Shown: one piece after another, positions 43,028-51,658 of the stretch
How positions within the stretch are numbered: the first letter of the stretch is position 1
How the letters are laid out: each line of letters starts with the position of its first letter
Assembly (NCBI RefSeq): GCF_024347335.1
Contig: NZ_AP025464.1
Coordinates: forward strand, 1,736,001-1,800,000
Source of the DNA: Vibrio celticus
Lineage (GTDB): Bacteria > Pseudomonadota > Gammaproteobacteria > Enterobacterales > Vibrionaceae
Direction of reading: 5' to 3'
DNA length: 64,000 nt
Notes under the pieces: generated by a model
What the model was told of the DNA's origin: nothing
Seen by the model: the letters and a program-made list of their open reading frames with translations, nothing else
The model's database searches: none
Translations under genes and position numbers: made by a program

Positions 43028-43924
43028 ATGATGAAAAAGACCGCCATTATGTCGATAACCACGATAGCCCTGATGAGCACAGCGGCGGTCTTTTTATATC
43101 TAAAAAAGGGAGAAACCAATACACATAATGACAACGAACAACGCGTCTCCTCATTGAAAGTCATCTCTCAGCAAGACACCGACATCGATAACGCATCAGC
43201 CAAAGACATGATGGAATACTTCGTATCAGGTAATACAGAATTAACCCTTGAAGATATTCGTGACAATGTGGCAAAACACCACGAGCAATCATCAACAGCC
43301 GTGGTCGATGAAGCACTGTTTGCCAAATATCTAGAGTATAAGTCGGCACTGACATCGTTGGACGTACAATTCGATACCACATCCATTTCCGCTGATGACC
43401 TACGCGCACTCAATCAAGCGCTCCTTGACCTTCAAGCTCAGTTCTTCAGTGAGAGCGAGATAAGTATTCTGTTTACGCACGACAACAGAATGAGAGAAAT
43501 CGCCTTAGAAAAGTTACTTCTGAAACAGGAGGGATTAGAGGAGGAAGAATACCAACAACGTCTCGAATCCTATCTATCTGAGCAACCCGATTATGTTCAG
43601 TCGAGTCACCAGAATCAGGTGTTAATCCAACAGCTCTCTAGCTCTGAAGGTCTCGATGAACAGGGTAAATACTTAAAGAGAAGCGAACTTGTTGGTGAAG
43701 AAGCAACCCAGAGACTTGAAGCTCTTGATAAACAAAGAGCGGACTTTGAAGGCTCGTTAGAGGTCTACTTCGCTGAACGAAATGATGTTTTGAACGACTC
43801 AGCCCTCTCAGAAACCGAGCTACAAGAGACGATTGCGCAACTTCGAACTGAACATTTCCTACCAGAACAGCTTAGAAGGGTAGAAGCGATTGAAAGGATC
43901 AGAGCGGCTGAATCTGGTCAGTAA
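43028..43924 (+). CDS. lipB: Lipase-specific foldase (chaperone)
   Basis: A 298-residue inner-membrane-anchored chaperone. One N-terminal helix (about 5-24) anchors it; the periplasmic helical body holds the lipase foldase pattern (LFAKYLEYKSAL, then LEALDKQRADFEGSLEVY, and RRVEAIERIRAAE near the end). It folds the lipase in the periplasm before export. ATGATG gives two possible starts one codon apart; the second is better spaced. The gene ends 33 bp before an IS3 insertion that splits the operon's terminator. Confidence 0.9.
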   Translation: MMKKTAIMSITTIALMSTAAVFLYLKKGETNTHNDNEQRVSSLKVISQQDTDIDNASAKDMMEYFVSGNTELTLEDIRDNVAKHHEQSSTAVVDEALFAKYLEYKSALTSLDVQFDTTSISADDLRALNQALLDLQAQFFSESEISILFTHDNRMREIALEKLLLKQEGLEEEEYQQRLESYLSEQPDYVQSSHQNQVLIQQLSSSEGLDEQGKYLKRSELVGEEATQRLEALDKQRADFEGSLEVYFAERNDVLNDSALSETELQETIAQLRTEHFLPEQLRRVEAIERIRAAESGQ

Positions 43925-43936
43925 TGTCTAAAAGCG

Positions 43937-43955
43937 AAAAACCAGCCATGATGAA
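43937..43955 (+). terminator. Left arm of the lipase terminator, separated by the IS3 copy
   Basis: This arm (AAAAACCAGCCATGATGAA) pairs with the sequence at 45372-45391 (TTCATGATGGCTGG then T run), with one mismatch. The IS3-type element sits exactly in the loop, so the original hairpin no longer forms at normal distance. Confidence 0.75.
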
Positions 43956-43982
43956 GTGACCCCATAAAGTTGGACATTTCTG

Positions 43983-44794
43983 TTAAGCGGCTTTCAAGGC
44001 CTGAGTTCGATATTCTATCGGAGTCAGGCCTTTTAGTTTCACTTTTATACGTTTGGTATTGTAGTACTCGATGTATTCTTTAATTTGCTCTATCAGAGCA
44101 TCTGCATCTTCAAAGCTTTGGTTGTGATACATCTCGGTTTTGAGTAAAGCAAAAAAGTTTTCAGCAACAGCATTATCCAAGCAGTTACCTTTTCTCGACA
44201 TGCTTTGCGTTAACCCACTCTCCGCTACCTTTTCTGATACTGTCGATGGCGATATTGCCAACCTTGATCGCTGTGTATAATTGGCTTTGAGTTGGGTTTA
44301 AGCGTTGATATAGCCTCCGTCAGCATATCCGTGACAAGCGGCAAGCAGGCATTTTTGGCCACTCTATAAGCTACCACTTCCTGAGTAAACAAGTCGACAA
44401 CTGGAGACAAGTATACTTTCTGCTCTTTGACTTTGAACTCCGTGACATCAGTTACCCACTTTTCATCGGGTTGAGTCGCACTAAAATCTCTTTCAAGCAC
44501 GTTGGGAGCAGCTGTTCCAGACTCTCCTCGGTATGAACGGTACTTTTTAATCCTGACCGTCGATTTAAGGTTGAGCTGAGCCATAAGCCTTTGAACCGTT
44601 TTGTGATTAAGCGCGACCCCCTGATTTTTTAGTTCTAAATGAATACGACGATAACCGTATCGGCCCTTATGTTCATGATAAATTGACTTTATCAACCGCA
44701 GCTCACGTTCGTAGCTATTTGGGCGCTTGCTCGTTTGAGCCTGATAATAAAAGACACTTTTTGCCAGCTGTAGAGTCTGCAGTAAGTGCTTCAA
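43983..44794 (-). pseudogene. IS3 orfB transposase, frameshifted
   Basis: The N-terminal piece (44794 down to about 44225) carries the HTH_21 segment GRYGYRRIHLELKNQG and the first two DDE residues (VTDVTEF, HSDQGWQYR). The C-terminal piece continues in another frame from about 44240 (VAESGLTQSMSRKGNCLDN) to the catalytic Glu in AVAENFFALLK, stopping at 43983. The break after QGWQYR inactivates the enzyme unless it is suppressed. Confidence 0.88.
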
Positions 44795-44820
44795 CGGGTA
44801 CTTGCCTTTAAGAGTTAGAG

Positions 44821-45329
44821 CTATGACCGCTTTTTCTTTGTTCGACGGTTTTTTTCCTGCTCCAACTCTTCCAACTTTTTTAAAACAGCATTCTCGGTTC
44901 GTAAGTAGACTAACTCCTCTTTTAGCTCCTCAAGTGTCATTTCATTATCAGGCTTAGTGGTTCGTTGAGGTTGCTGTTTCATTGAGGGTCTTCCTTTCTG
45001 GCGCATTTTGAGCCCCTTGATACCGAGCTCATTAAATCGTTTGAGCCAGACAGAGAGTATCCCAGGGATGAGAGGTTTAATACTGCGCTAGTGTGCGTGA
45101 GAGACCATTCATTCGTCCACATTAAATTCAATGCTTTTCGTTTTGTTTGAGCAGTCGCGGCATGCTTAGTTGGTAAAAATGAATCAGTACCATGGATGGC
45201 AAAGACTTGAGCCCAATACCGTATCTGCCTTGAAGAAATTGAATATTGTTTTGCTAAGTAGAGAGATGACGTGCCATCTAAGTATTGCTTAGCAATGATA
45301 CATTTTAGCTCTCGGCTATATTTGGACAT
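44821..45329 (-). pseudogene. IS3 orfA, frameshifted
   Basis: MSKYSRELKCIIAKQYLDG to about VLNLSS is the helix-turn-helix part; near 45065 the frame slips by one base, and the rest (PGILSVWLKRFNELGIKGLK, then RQKGRPSMKQQ and a coiled-coil LEELKEELVYLRTENAVLKKL) reads on in another frame to 44821. The second part would be the leucine-zipper region. The break is inside orfA, not at the normal orfA/orfB slip site. Confidence 0.85.
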
Positions 45330-45371
45330 AAAAAGACCCCCAATAATTGGTGTCCAACTATTGGGGGTCAG

Positions 45372-45392
45372 TTCATGATGGCTGGCTTTTTG
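45372..45392. terminator. Right arm of the lipase terminator
   Basis: TTCATGATGGCTGGC followed by five T; partner of the arm at 43937-43955. It may now act only within read-through RNA from the IS. Confidence 0.6.
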
Positions 45393-45455
45393 TTTATCGG
45401 CGAGTTCTAAAGAGCATACAGCTTGAATCTGTTGCCTTGAATCGTACCTTGAAGC

Positions 45456-47099
45456 CTATACCTTAAAGTAATCCAACTGCTGCTTCTGTTGCTCAGCTAG
45501 GTTAGATAGCTCGTGGCTTGCTGCTGCGGCTTGAGTAATGCCGGTTACGTTTTGGCTTACTAAGCTGTAGATGTTTGAGATATTACGGTTGATGTCTGAG
45601 GTTACTTGGCTTTGCTCTTCGGCGGCAGAGGCAACCTGAGTGTTAATCTCTGTCATGTCCGTTACCGAGTTAGCAATGCCTGAAAGCGCCGCGCTTACTT
45701 CACCTGCAAGAGTTTGGTTGTGTTCCAGCATAGCCAGTGAGCTGCTCATGCTTTCATTCGCGTTACCGGATTGAACCTGCAAACCTTCAATGATGGTTTG
45801 GATCTCTTTGGTTGAATCTTGTGTACGTGCTGCTAGCATTCGAACTTCATCAGCAACCACTGCGAAACCACGACCACTTTCACCTGCACGAGCGGCTTCG
45901 ATTGCTGCGTTAAGCGCAAGCAGGTTAGTTTGTTCAGAGATACTTTGAATCACCTCAATCACTTTACCAATCTGTTCAGAGTGCTCTTTTAGCGTGCCCA
46001 CAACATTTGCAGCTTCACTTAGCTGAATCGCCATCTGTTCGTTAGCTTTGTTGCTTTCATTAAACAAGCTCATGCTGTGTGTCGCCATTTCGTCAGCTTG
46101 CTTAGACGCTGAGTCGGCTTGTACTGCGTTCTCATTAACGTGTGCTGCTGTGCTTTCTAATTGGTTTACAGCAGAAGCAACTTGTTCTACTTCTTGCTTC
46201 TCTTGGTCTGAATTAACGCTCGATTGTGTCATTACTGCTGCTAGCTCTGTCGACGCAGAAGCCACTTCGATACTGATTCGAGACAGCGAGCTTACCGTGT
46301 CACGCAGCTGTTCAACAGACTGGTTTACGTCTTGCGCTAGGCGTGAGATTTCGTTGTCGCCATACTCTTCTGCTTTAACTAACAAGTTACCTTTTGCCAC
46401 TTCGCGCATGGTTGCTTGAATATTGCTGATCGGCTTAACAATGATGCCAGCCAGCGTCCAACTGATAATTAGAGCTACAGATAGGATCACTAGAAGCGCA
46501 ATGGTTGCGGTATTGAGTGTGCTGGTGTGTTGCTGGCCGTTGATGTCGACCTCTTGAGTGGCAAGCAAGTTCAGCTTTTTAGACAGAGTATTGATCGCTT
46601 GCACCATGTCATTACCCGCGTGACGGTATTGGTCGATTGCAATCTGGTAGCGGTTTTCAAAATCTGAAGAGAGTGATGCATCGCCGTGCTTCGATCTTAA
46701 TAGAGGAAGCATTGTCGTTCGAGAAAAGTCGACATAGTGATTCATCGCTTTGTTCATCGCGGCCACTTCATCTTGCATGCCTGGCACTGTGTCTAATGAA
46801 TTCAGTAGGCGAGTATTTTGGTCGCGCTTTTGGTTTAGTGTTTCAACCAGTGTTTTTACGTCATCAGCATTGAATAGACTGTAAATCGCTTTGATGCGCA
46901 TGCCATAGCTGTTGTCGACGATTTCGCTTAGTTCTTCTTTATGTAAGATTAATTGGTCGGTCGCTACTGATACATCTTTGAATGCACTTTCTAGCTTTTC
47001 ACTACCGATAATGACACCGGCTAAAAGTAAAACGACGGAAAATAGTACGGGTATAAGAATTTGTATTTTGATTGATAAGCCACTGAGAAGTTGGCGCAT
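45456..47099 (-). CDS. Methyl-accepting chemotaxis protein
   Basis: A 547-residue chemoreceptor. One helix (about 10-30), a periplasmic four-helix ligand domain (about 35-190), a second helix (about 195-215), a HAMP domain (about 215-270) and the cytoplasmic signalling coiled coil with the hairpin tip NLLALNAAIEAARAGESG and VVADEVRMLA. It ends without a CheR-binding pentapeptide. The ligand cannot be told. It lies next to pstSCAB and divergent from it, as I recall for V. cholerae, so phosphate-related taxis is possible but unproven. Confidence 0.93.
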   Translation of the reverse strand: MRQLLSGLSIKIQILIPVLFSVVLLLAGVIIGSEKLESAFKDVSVATDQLILHKEELSEIVDNSYGMRIKAIYSLFNADDVKTLVETLNQKRDQNTRLLNSLDTVPGMQDEVAAMNKAMNHYVDFSRTTMLPLLRSKHGDASLSSDFENRYQIAIDQYRHAGNDMVQAINTLSKKLNLLATQEVDINGQQHTSTLNTATIALLVILSVALIISWTLAGIIVKPISNIQATMREVAKGNLLVKAEEYGDNEISRLAQDVNQSVEQLRDTVSSLSRISIEVASASTELAAVMTQSSVNSDQEKQEVEQVASAVNQLESTAAHVNENAVQADSASKQADEMATHSMSLFNESNKANEQMAIQLSEAANVVGTLKEHSEQIGKVIEVIQSISEQTNLLALNAAIEAARAGESGRGFAVVADEVRMLAARTQDSTKEIQTIIEGLQVQSGNANESMSSSLAMLEHNQTLAGEVSAALSGIANSVTDMTEINTQVASAAEEQSQVTSDINRNISNIYSLVSQNVTGITQAAAASHELSNLAEQQKQQLDYFKV

Positions 47100-47450
47100 G
47101 TAATGTCCTTCTTTGAATAAAACAAATAGATGAGAATTATTATTATTAGAATTAGTTGGCGATTCTAACTAATGAGACTGACAATTCAATCAGTAATGAA
47201 TTCGATTTTGATATATGAGATAGATATTTGATAAATTTTGAATATTTATTGTACAAACAAGGCTTTAGCCATTTTTAAGGTAGGGTTATTTGGCACAGAA
47301 CCTTGTGTGGTATTAGGTAATAAAAGGGATGGCGAGATATTGAGCGGTTTAGCTTAAGTAGGTTGGAATGAATATTCGGAGCCTATGAGTGGGGCTAATT
47401 TATTACTTTAAAGCTATTTGGTAGGGGAGAAACAAGAAAATAAATTGCAG

Positions 47451-47490
47451 TTGTCATATAGGCTTCAATTAAGTGAAACACAACTGTCAT
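47451..47490 (+). promoter_or_regulatory. PhoB-box-like repeats upstream of pstS
   Basis: TTGTCATAT (47451) and CTGTCATAT (47484) match the PhoB half-site CTGTCAT, 33 bases apart, and lie 76-115 bp before pstS. The classic 11-base spacing between half-sites in one box is not exact, so the arrangement is a candidate only. The rest of 47100-47562 holds no gene. Confidence 0.55.
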
Positions 47491-47565
47491 ATTCGGATTC
47501 TAAAGTAGGCCTCGTTCAAGCAAAATACAACATTACGGCAATAACGCCACTAAAGGAAATTTGTG

Positions 47566-48387
47566 ATGAAAAAGACAGTTATCGGTGCAATCGCACTACT
47601 AGGCGCTCTAACAGTGAATACAGCTTCAGCTAAAGAAACTATCTCTGTAGTTGGCTCTAACAGTGCTTCTCCACTGGTTGAAGTTTTTGCAGAAACCTAC
47701 ATGAATAAAGGCGAACCAGTGTTCATCGAAATTCAAGCACCAGGTTCTTCTGCAGGCATCAAAGCAGCAAAAAATGGAAGTGCTGACCTTGGTATCTCTT
47801 CTCGTGACCTAAAAGAAGAAGAGAAAACAGCTGACCTGAAAGAGCTAGTTATCGCTCGTGACGGTATCGCAGTTGTTGTTAACCCGAACAACGAAGTATC
47901 TGCTCTTACTGCTGAGCAAATCACTTCAATCTACAAAGGCGACATCACTAACTGGAAAGATGTTGGCGGTGCTGACAAGCCAATCGTAGCAATCACTCGT
48001 GATACTGCATCTGGTACACGTGGTGCATTCGAAGACATCATGAAGCTTAAGAAGAAGATTGGCGATAAGAAAGTATCGGCTATCTCTCAACGTGCTCAAG
48101 TTGCAAACGGTAACGGCGCACTTAAAGTTTCTGTAGCAAGCAACCCATACGCTATCGGCTTTATCTCTCTAGGTACAGTTGACGAATCTGTTCAAGCTCT
48201 AACTATCGACGGCGCTGCTGCGACTGTAGACAACGTTAAGAACGGTTCTTACAAAGTTGCTCGTCCTTTCCTAGTTCTTTACAAAGCAGGCGCTCCAACA
48301 GCTGAAACTCAACAATTCCTAGATTGGATGGTTGCAGATGAAGCTCAAGCTATCGCTGACAAAAAAGGCTACATCACAGTTAACTAA
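47566..48387 (+). CDS. pstS: Phosphate-binding protein PstS
   Basis: A periplasmic phosphate receptor (273 residues). Signal peptide about 1-22 (ends TASA). Phosphate contacts expected from the family appear in VVGSNSASPL, SSRDL and the conserved TRDTASGTRGAFE. It feeds the PstCAB transporter encoded next. I chose the ATG at 47566, eight bases after AAGGAA, over the in-frame GTG one codon upstream. This is the short PstS type found in the second Pst system of vibrios. Confidence 0.93.
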   Translation: MKKTVIGAIALLGALTVNTASAKETISVVGSNSASPLVEVFAETYMNKGEPVFIEIQAPGSSAGIKAAKNGSADLGISSRDLKEEEKTADLKELVIARDGIAVVVNPNNEVSALTAEQITSIYKGDITNWKDVGGADKPIVAITRDTASGTRGAFEDIMKLKKKIGDKKVSAISQRAQVANGNGALKVSVASNPYAIGFISLGTVDESVQALTIDGAAATVDNVKNGSYKVARPFLVLYKAGAPTAETQQFLDWMVADEAQAIADKKGYITVN

Positions 48388-48413
48388 TCTTAACTGACCA
48401 ACACTTAATTATT

Positions 48414-48443
48414 GCTCAGCCTAACTTAGGCTGAGCCTTTTCT
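48414..48443 (+). terminator. Attenuating terminator between pstS and pstC
   Basis: GCTCAGCCTAA/TTAGGCTGAGC is followed by CTTTTCTTT. Placed after pstS, it probably lets the binding protein be made in excess of the membrane parts. Confidence 0.8.
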
Positions 48444-48498
48444 TTCAACTTTGTTTATTTCGAGCTCTTATTGAGCCACAAAGTTTGAGATTTTATAT

Positions 48499-49428
48499 AT
48501 GACCATCGCAAATAGTGAAAAGCTTATGAATACTGAAGCGACTCAAATCAACAAGCCAAGTCTACGTGCTAAGAAGCGCATTGACTGGAGAGAAAGAATC
48601 TTCCACGGCTTGTTCTTATCGAGTGCTATAATCGGCATCGTATCACTAGCCGTTATCGCTTACTTTATCGTTACAGAGAGTATCCCTGCATTCCAAGAGG
48701 CCGGTGTTTCTGGCATCGTTCTGGGTGTTGACTGGTTACCTCCAGCTCTATTCGGTGTTGCAACTATGATTGTTGCATCGATTGTTTCGACACTTGGAGC
48801 TGTAGTTGTTGGTGTACCGGTAGGTGTATTAACCGCTATTTTTATTGCTGAGATTGCTCCCAAGCGTCTTGCAGATATTATTCGTCCAGCAGTTGAGCTT
48901 CTAGCGGGTATCCCGTCGGTAGTTTACGGCTTCTTCGGTCTAGTAATTATCGTTCCAATGATTCAGAACATTTTCCAAGTACCAGCAGGTAACACTATCC
49001 TGGCGGGTATCATTGTTCTGGGTATCATGATTCTTCCTACCGTTATAACGGTTTCTGAAACTTCGATTCGTGCTGTACCTCGTACATACAAAGAAGGTTC
49101 ACTTGCACTGGGTGCTTCGAAAATCTACACGATTTTTAAGCTACTCGTTCCTGCTGCACGTTCAGGCATTATGACTGGTGTGATTTTGGGTATCGGTCGC
49201 GCACTTGGCGAAACGATGGCTATCATCATGGTGATGGGTAACGCGCCAGCAATGCCAGAAGGTATTTTGGATTCGGCTCGTACGCTAACAGCAAACATTG
49301 CAATTGAAATGTCTTACGCAAGTGGCGTTCACGCTAACGCACTGTACGCAACAGGTGTTGTACTTCTAGTGTTCATCATGATGTTAAATGGTGCTCTACT
49401 TTATCTTAACCGTGAAAAAGCGAAGTAG
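48499..49428 (+). CDS. pstC: Phosphate ABC transporter permease PstC
   Basis: A 309-residue inner-membrane permease with six helices and the EAA-type loop LGASKIYTIFKLLVPAARSGI that docks to PstB. SVVYGFFGLVIIVP and GRALGETMAIIMVMG are PstC signatures. ATG at 48499 lacks a strong ribosome site; ATG at 48526 is the alternative. It pairs with PstA. Confidence 0.94.
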   Translation: MTIANSEKLMNTEATQINKPSLRAKKRIDWRERIFHGLFLSSAIIGIVSLAVIAYFIVTESIPAFQEAGVSGIVLGVDWLPPALFGVATMIVASIVSTLGAVVVGVPVGVLTAIFIAEIAPKRLADIIRPAVELLAGIPSVVYGFFGLVIIVPMIQNIFQVPAGNTILAGIIVLGIMILPTVITVSETSIRAVPRTYKEGSLALGASKIYTIFKLLVPAARSGIMTGVILGIGRALGETMAIIMVMGNAPAMPEGILDSARTLTANIAIEMSYASGVHANALYATGVVLLVFIMMLNGALLYLNREKAK

Positions 49429-49443
49429 GCGAGGATAAGTAAT

Positions 49444-50307
49444 ATGGATCGCGTAAAATTAAAGCAAGCACGTCAAATCAAAGATAACATCTTAAAAGGT
49501 TTTATCTGGGCAGCTGCGGCTGTAACCGTTGGTTTCTTATTCTGGATTATTTGGTACATCCTATCGAACGGTCTGCAATACGTAGATTGGAACTTCATCA
49601 CTGACGATTACACTCGTACTGGTGAAGAGCGTGGTATTTTCCCAATGATCATCGCCACGATCTACATGGTAATTGCATCGATTGCAGTCGCAGCACCACT
49701 GGGCATCATGACGGCAATCTACCTAACAGAATATGCGAAAGTAGGTAGCCGTTTGGTGAAAGTGATTCGATTCTGTACTGAGTCGCTCGCTGGTATTCCA
49801 TCGATTATCTTCGGTCTGTTCGGTATGACCTTCTTTGTTTCGATCCTTGGCCTTGGCTTCTCGATTCTATCGGGTGCATTAACGCTAAGTATCTTGATTC
49901 TTCCTGTAATCATTCGTACTACAGAAGAAGCATTGATGGCAGTACCACAAACTTACCGTGAAGGCTCATACGGCCTTGGCGCTTCAAAAATCTACACTAT
50001 CTGGCGTTTGATCTTACCAAGCGCAATGCCAGGTATCTTAACTTCGGTCATTCTTAGTATTGGTCGTGTAATTGGCGAATCAGCACCTGTATTTTTAACA
50101 GCAGGTATGGTGGCACGTGTTCCTGAGTCGGTATTCGATTCTGGCCGTACACTAACGGTTCACCTATATAAGCTGACAACAGAGCTATTTACTATCGATG
50201 AGTGGAACCAAGCCTACGGCACGGCGACAGTCCTAATCGTATTGGTTCTCTTGATCAACATGGTTACAAAACTGATTGCAAGACGCTTCAACACGGCAAC
50301 TTACTAA
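49444..50307 (+). CDS. pstA: Phosphate ABC transporter permease PstA
   Basis: A 287-residue permease with six helices; the ATPase-contact loop reads GLGASKIYTIWRLILPSAMPGI, and SIIFGLFGMTFFV and GRVIGESAPVFLTAG are PstA signatures. It starts 15 bp after pstC with a GAGG site and forms the channel with PstC. Confidence 0.94.
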   Translation: MDRVKLKQARQIKDNILKGFIWAAAAVTVGFLFWIIWYILSNGLQYVDWNFITDDYTRTGEERGIFPMIIATIYMVIASIAVAAPLGIMTAIYLTEYAKVGSRLVKVIRFCTESLAGIPSIIFGLFGMTFFVSILGLGFSILSGALTLSILILPVIIRTTEEALMAVPQTYREGSYGLGASKIYTIWRLILPSAMPGILTSVILSIGRVIGESAPVFLTAGMVARVPESVFDSGRTLTVHLYKLTTELFTIDEWNQAYGTATVLIVLVLLINMVTKLIARRFNTATY

Positions 50308-50397
50308 GCTGATTAGCAGGCTCAACAATAAAGAGAGCCTCCGTGATAAAGAAAGCATCAAGCTAGACACGAATTTAAGAATTTAGAGATTACGACA

Positions 50398-51147
50398 ATG
50401 AACAAATTTGATATTGAGAACCTAGATCTGTTTTACGGCGACAACCAAGCGCTTAAATCTATCAACCTGCCAATTCCAACTCGTCAGGTTACGGCACTGA
50501 TTGGCCCATCTGGTTGTGGTAAGTCAACGCTACTACGTTGTTTGAACCGCATGAATGACCTAATTGAAGGCGTTACTATCAAAGGTAAGCTGGATATGGA
50601 TGGCACAAACATCTACGGCAATATTGATGTGGCTGACCTGCGTATCCGCGTAGGCATGGTATTCCAAAAGCCAAACCCATTCCCAATGAGCATCTACGAG
50701 AACGTGGCTTACGGCTTACGTGCTCAAGGTATCAAAGACAAGAAGCACATTGATGAAGTAGTAGAAAGCTCACTGCGCAGTGCGGCACTTTGGGACGAAG
50801 TAAAAGATCGTCTTAAAGCACACGCATTTGGCTTGTCTGGTGGTCAACAACAGCGTCTATGTATCGCTCGTACCATTGCAATGGAGCCGGATGTAATCCT
50901 GATGGATGAGCCTACATCGGCACTCGATCCAATCGCGACGCACAAGATTGAAGAATTGATGGAAGATCTGAAGAAAGACTTCACTATCGTTATCGTAACG
51001 CACTCAATGCAGCAAGCGCGTCGTATTTCAGACCGCACGGCTTTCTTCCTAATGGGAGAGCTTGTAGAGCATAACGAAACGAGTGTTATCTTCAGCGAAC
51101 CAAAAGATGATCGTACTAAAGGTTACGTAAACGGTGACTTTGGTTAA
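50398..51147 (+). CDS. pstB: Phosphate ABC transporter ATPase PstB
   Basis: A 249-residue ABC ATPase: Walker A GPSGCGKST, signature LSGGQQQR, Walker B VILMDEP and switch His in VIVTHSMQQA. It powers phosphate uptake. phoU, which often follows pstB, is not present; a strong terminator ends the operon 120 bp downstream, so phosphate signalling through PhoU must come from another locus. Confidence 0.95.
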   Translation: MNKFDIENLDLFYGDNQALKSINLPIPTRQVTALIGPSGCGKSTLLRCLNRMNDLIEGVTIKGKLDMDGTNIYGNIDVADLRIRVGMVFQKPNPFPMSIYENVAYGLRAQGIKDKKHIDEVVESSLRSAALWDEVKDRLKAHAFGLSGGQQQRLCIARTIAMEPDVILMDEPTSALDPIATHKIEELMEDLKKDFTIVIVTHSMQQARRISDRTAFFLMGELVEHNETSVIFSEPKDDRTKGYVNGDFG

Positions 51148-51266
51148 TTGATTATTCAAGTGCTGGTTTAGCCTTTTAGCAAAACCAGCACGCTAGCTGA
51201 TACGCAGGTTAGATAATCGAATAGATCGACAGAATTATCACTATAACTATAAGCGATGGAAGTTTT

Positions 51267-51292
51267 GCCCCACTTTAGGTGGGGCTTTTTTC
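51267..51292 (+). terminator. Terminator of pstSCAB
   Basis: GCCCCAC/GTGGGGC with loop TTTAG is followed by TTTTTTCTTTT. Confidence 0.9.
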
Positions 51293-51658
51293 TTTTGCTC
51301 ACAAAAACATGACGAAACTCACACTTTTCTGACAATTAATGACTCGTTGTGCTAATATCCGCCGCTTGTCTTTGTAATTGATAAAAAACGCATTACCAAA
51401 ACAGACTTTTCTGTTTACCTGCTTGTAATGACCTCATTCAGTTTGGCCTGACTTGGCTGAACATCTGCATTTTGCTCGGACGCAAAGAGAGTAGTACTCA
51501 CTACTTCACTATGTACATTTGAGAGCACCATCTATCAAAGGCCTTTTTGAAACAGCCTAAATTAGCGCGAACTTAGTTCAGCGTGAAGGGTTTCGTTTTT
51601 CCAAAAATCCCTCTCGGCGGCTAAGTGATCCTTAGTTGCTGACAAATAAGGAGTCTAT
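51293..51658 (+). promoter_or_regulatory. Long leader upstream of the YfcC-type gene
   Basis: This 366-bp gap holds no gene. Some inverted pairs exist, such as GCCTGACTTGGCTGAAC and AACTTAGTTCAGC near 51447 and 51570, but I recognise no riboswitch class. AAGGAG at 51648 is the ribosome site of the next gene. Confidence 0.35.

Larger units (their letters stand above)
43957..45370 (-). mobile_element. IS3-family element (IS150-like), decayed
   Basis: The ends TGACCCCATAAAGTTGGACA (43957) and TGTCCAACTATTGGGGGTCA (45351-45370) are imperfect inverted repeats with typical IS3 TG...CA tips. Inside are leftward orfA and orfB pieces, each broken by a frameshift. The three bases on either side (AAG, GTT) do not repeat, so no target duplication is left. 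Confidence 0.88.

Noticed and set aside
47120..47160. Fur box upstream of the chemoreceptor gene (GAGAATTATTATTATTAG)
   Set aside because: AT-rich resemblance only; fewer matches than needed and no iron gene nearby.
51293..51658. Riboswitch (lysine or glycine type) before the YfcC-like gene
   Set aside because: The leader is long and has some pairs, but the conserved loops of those classes are not there.
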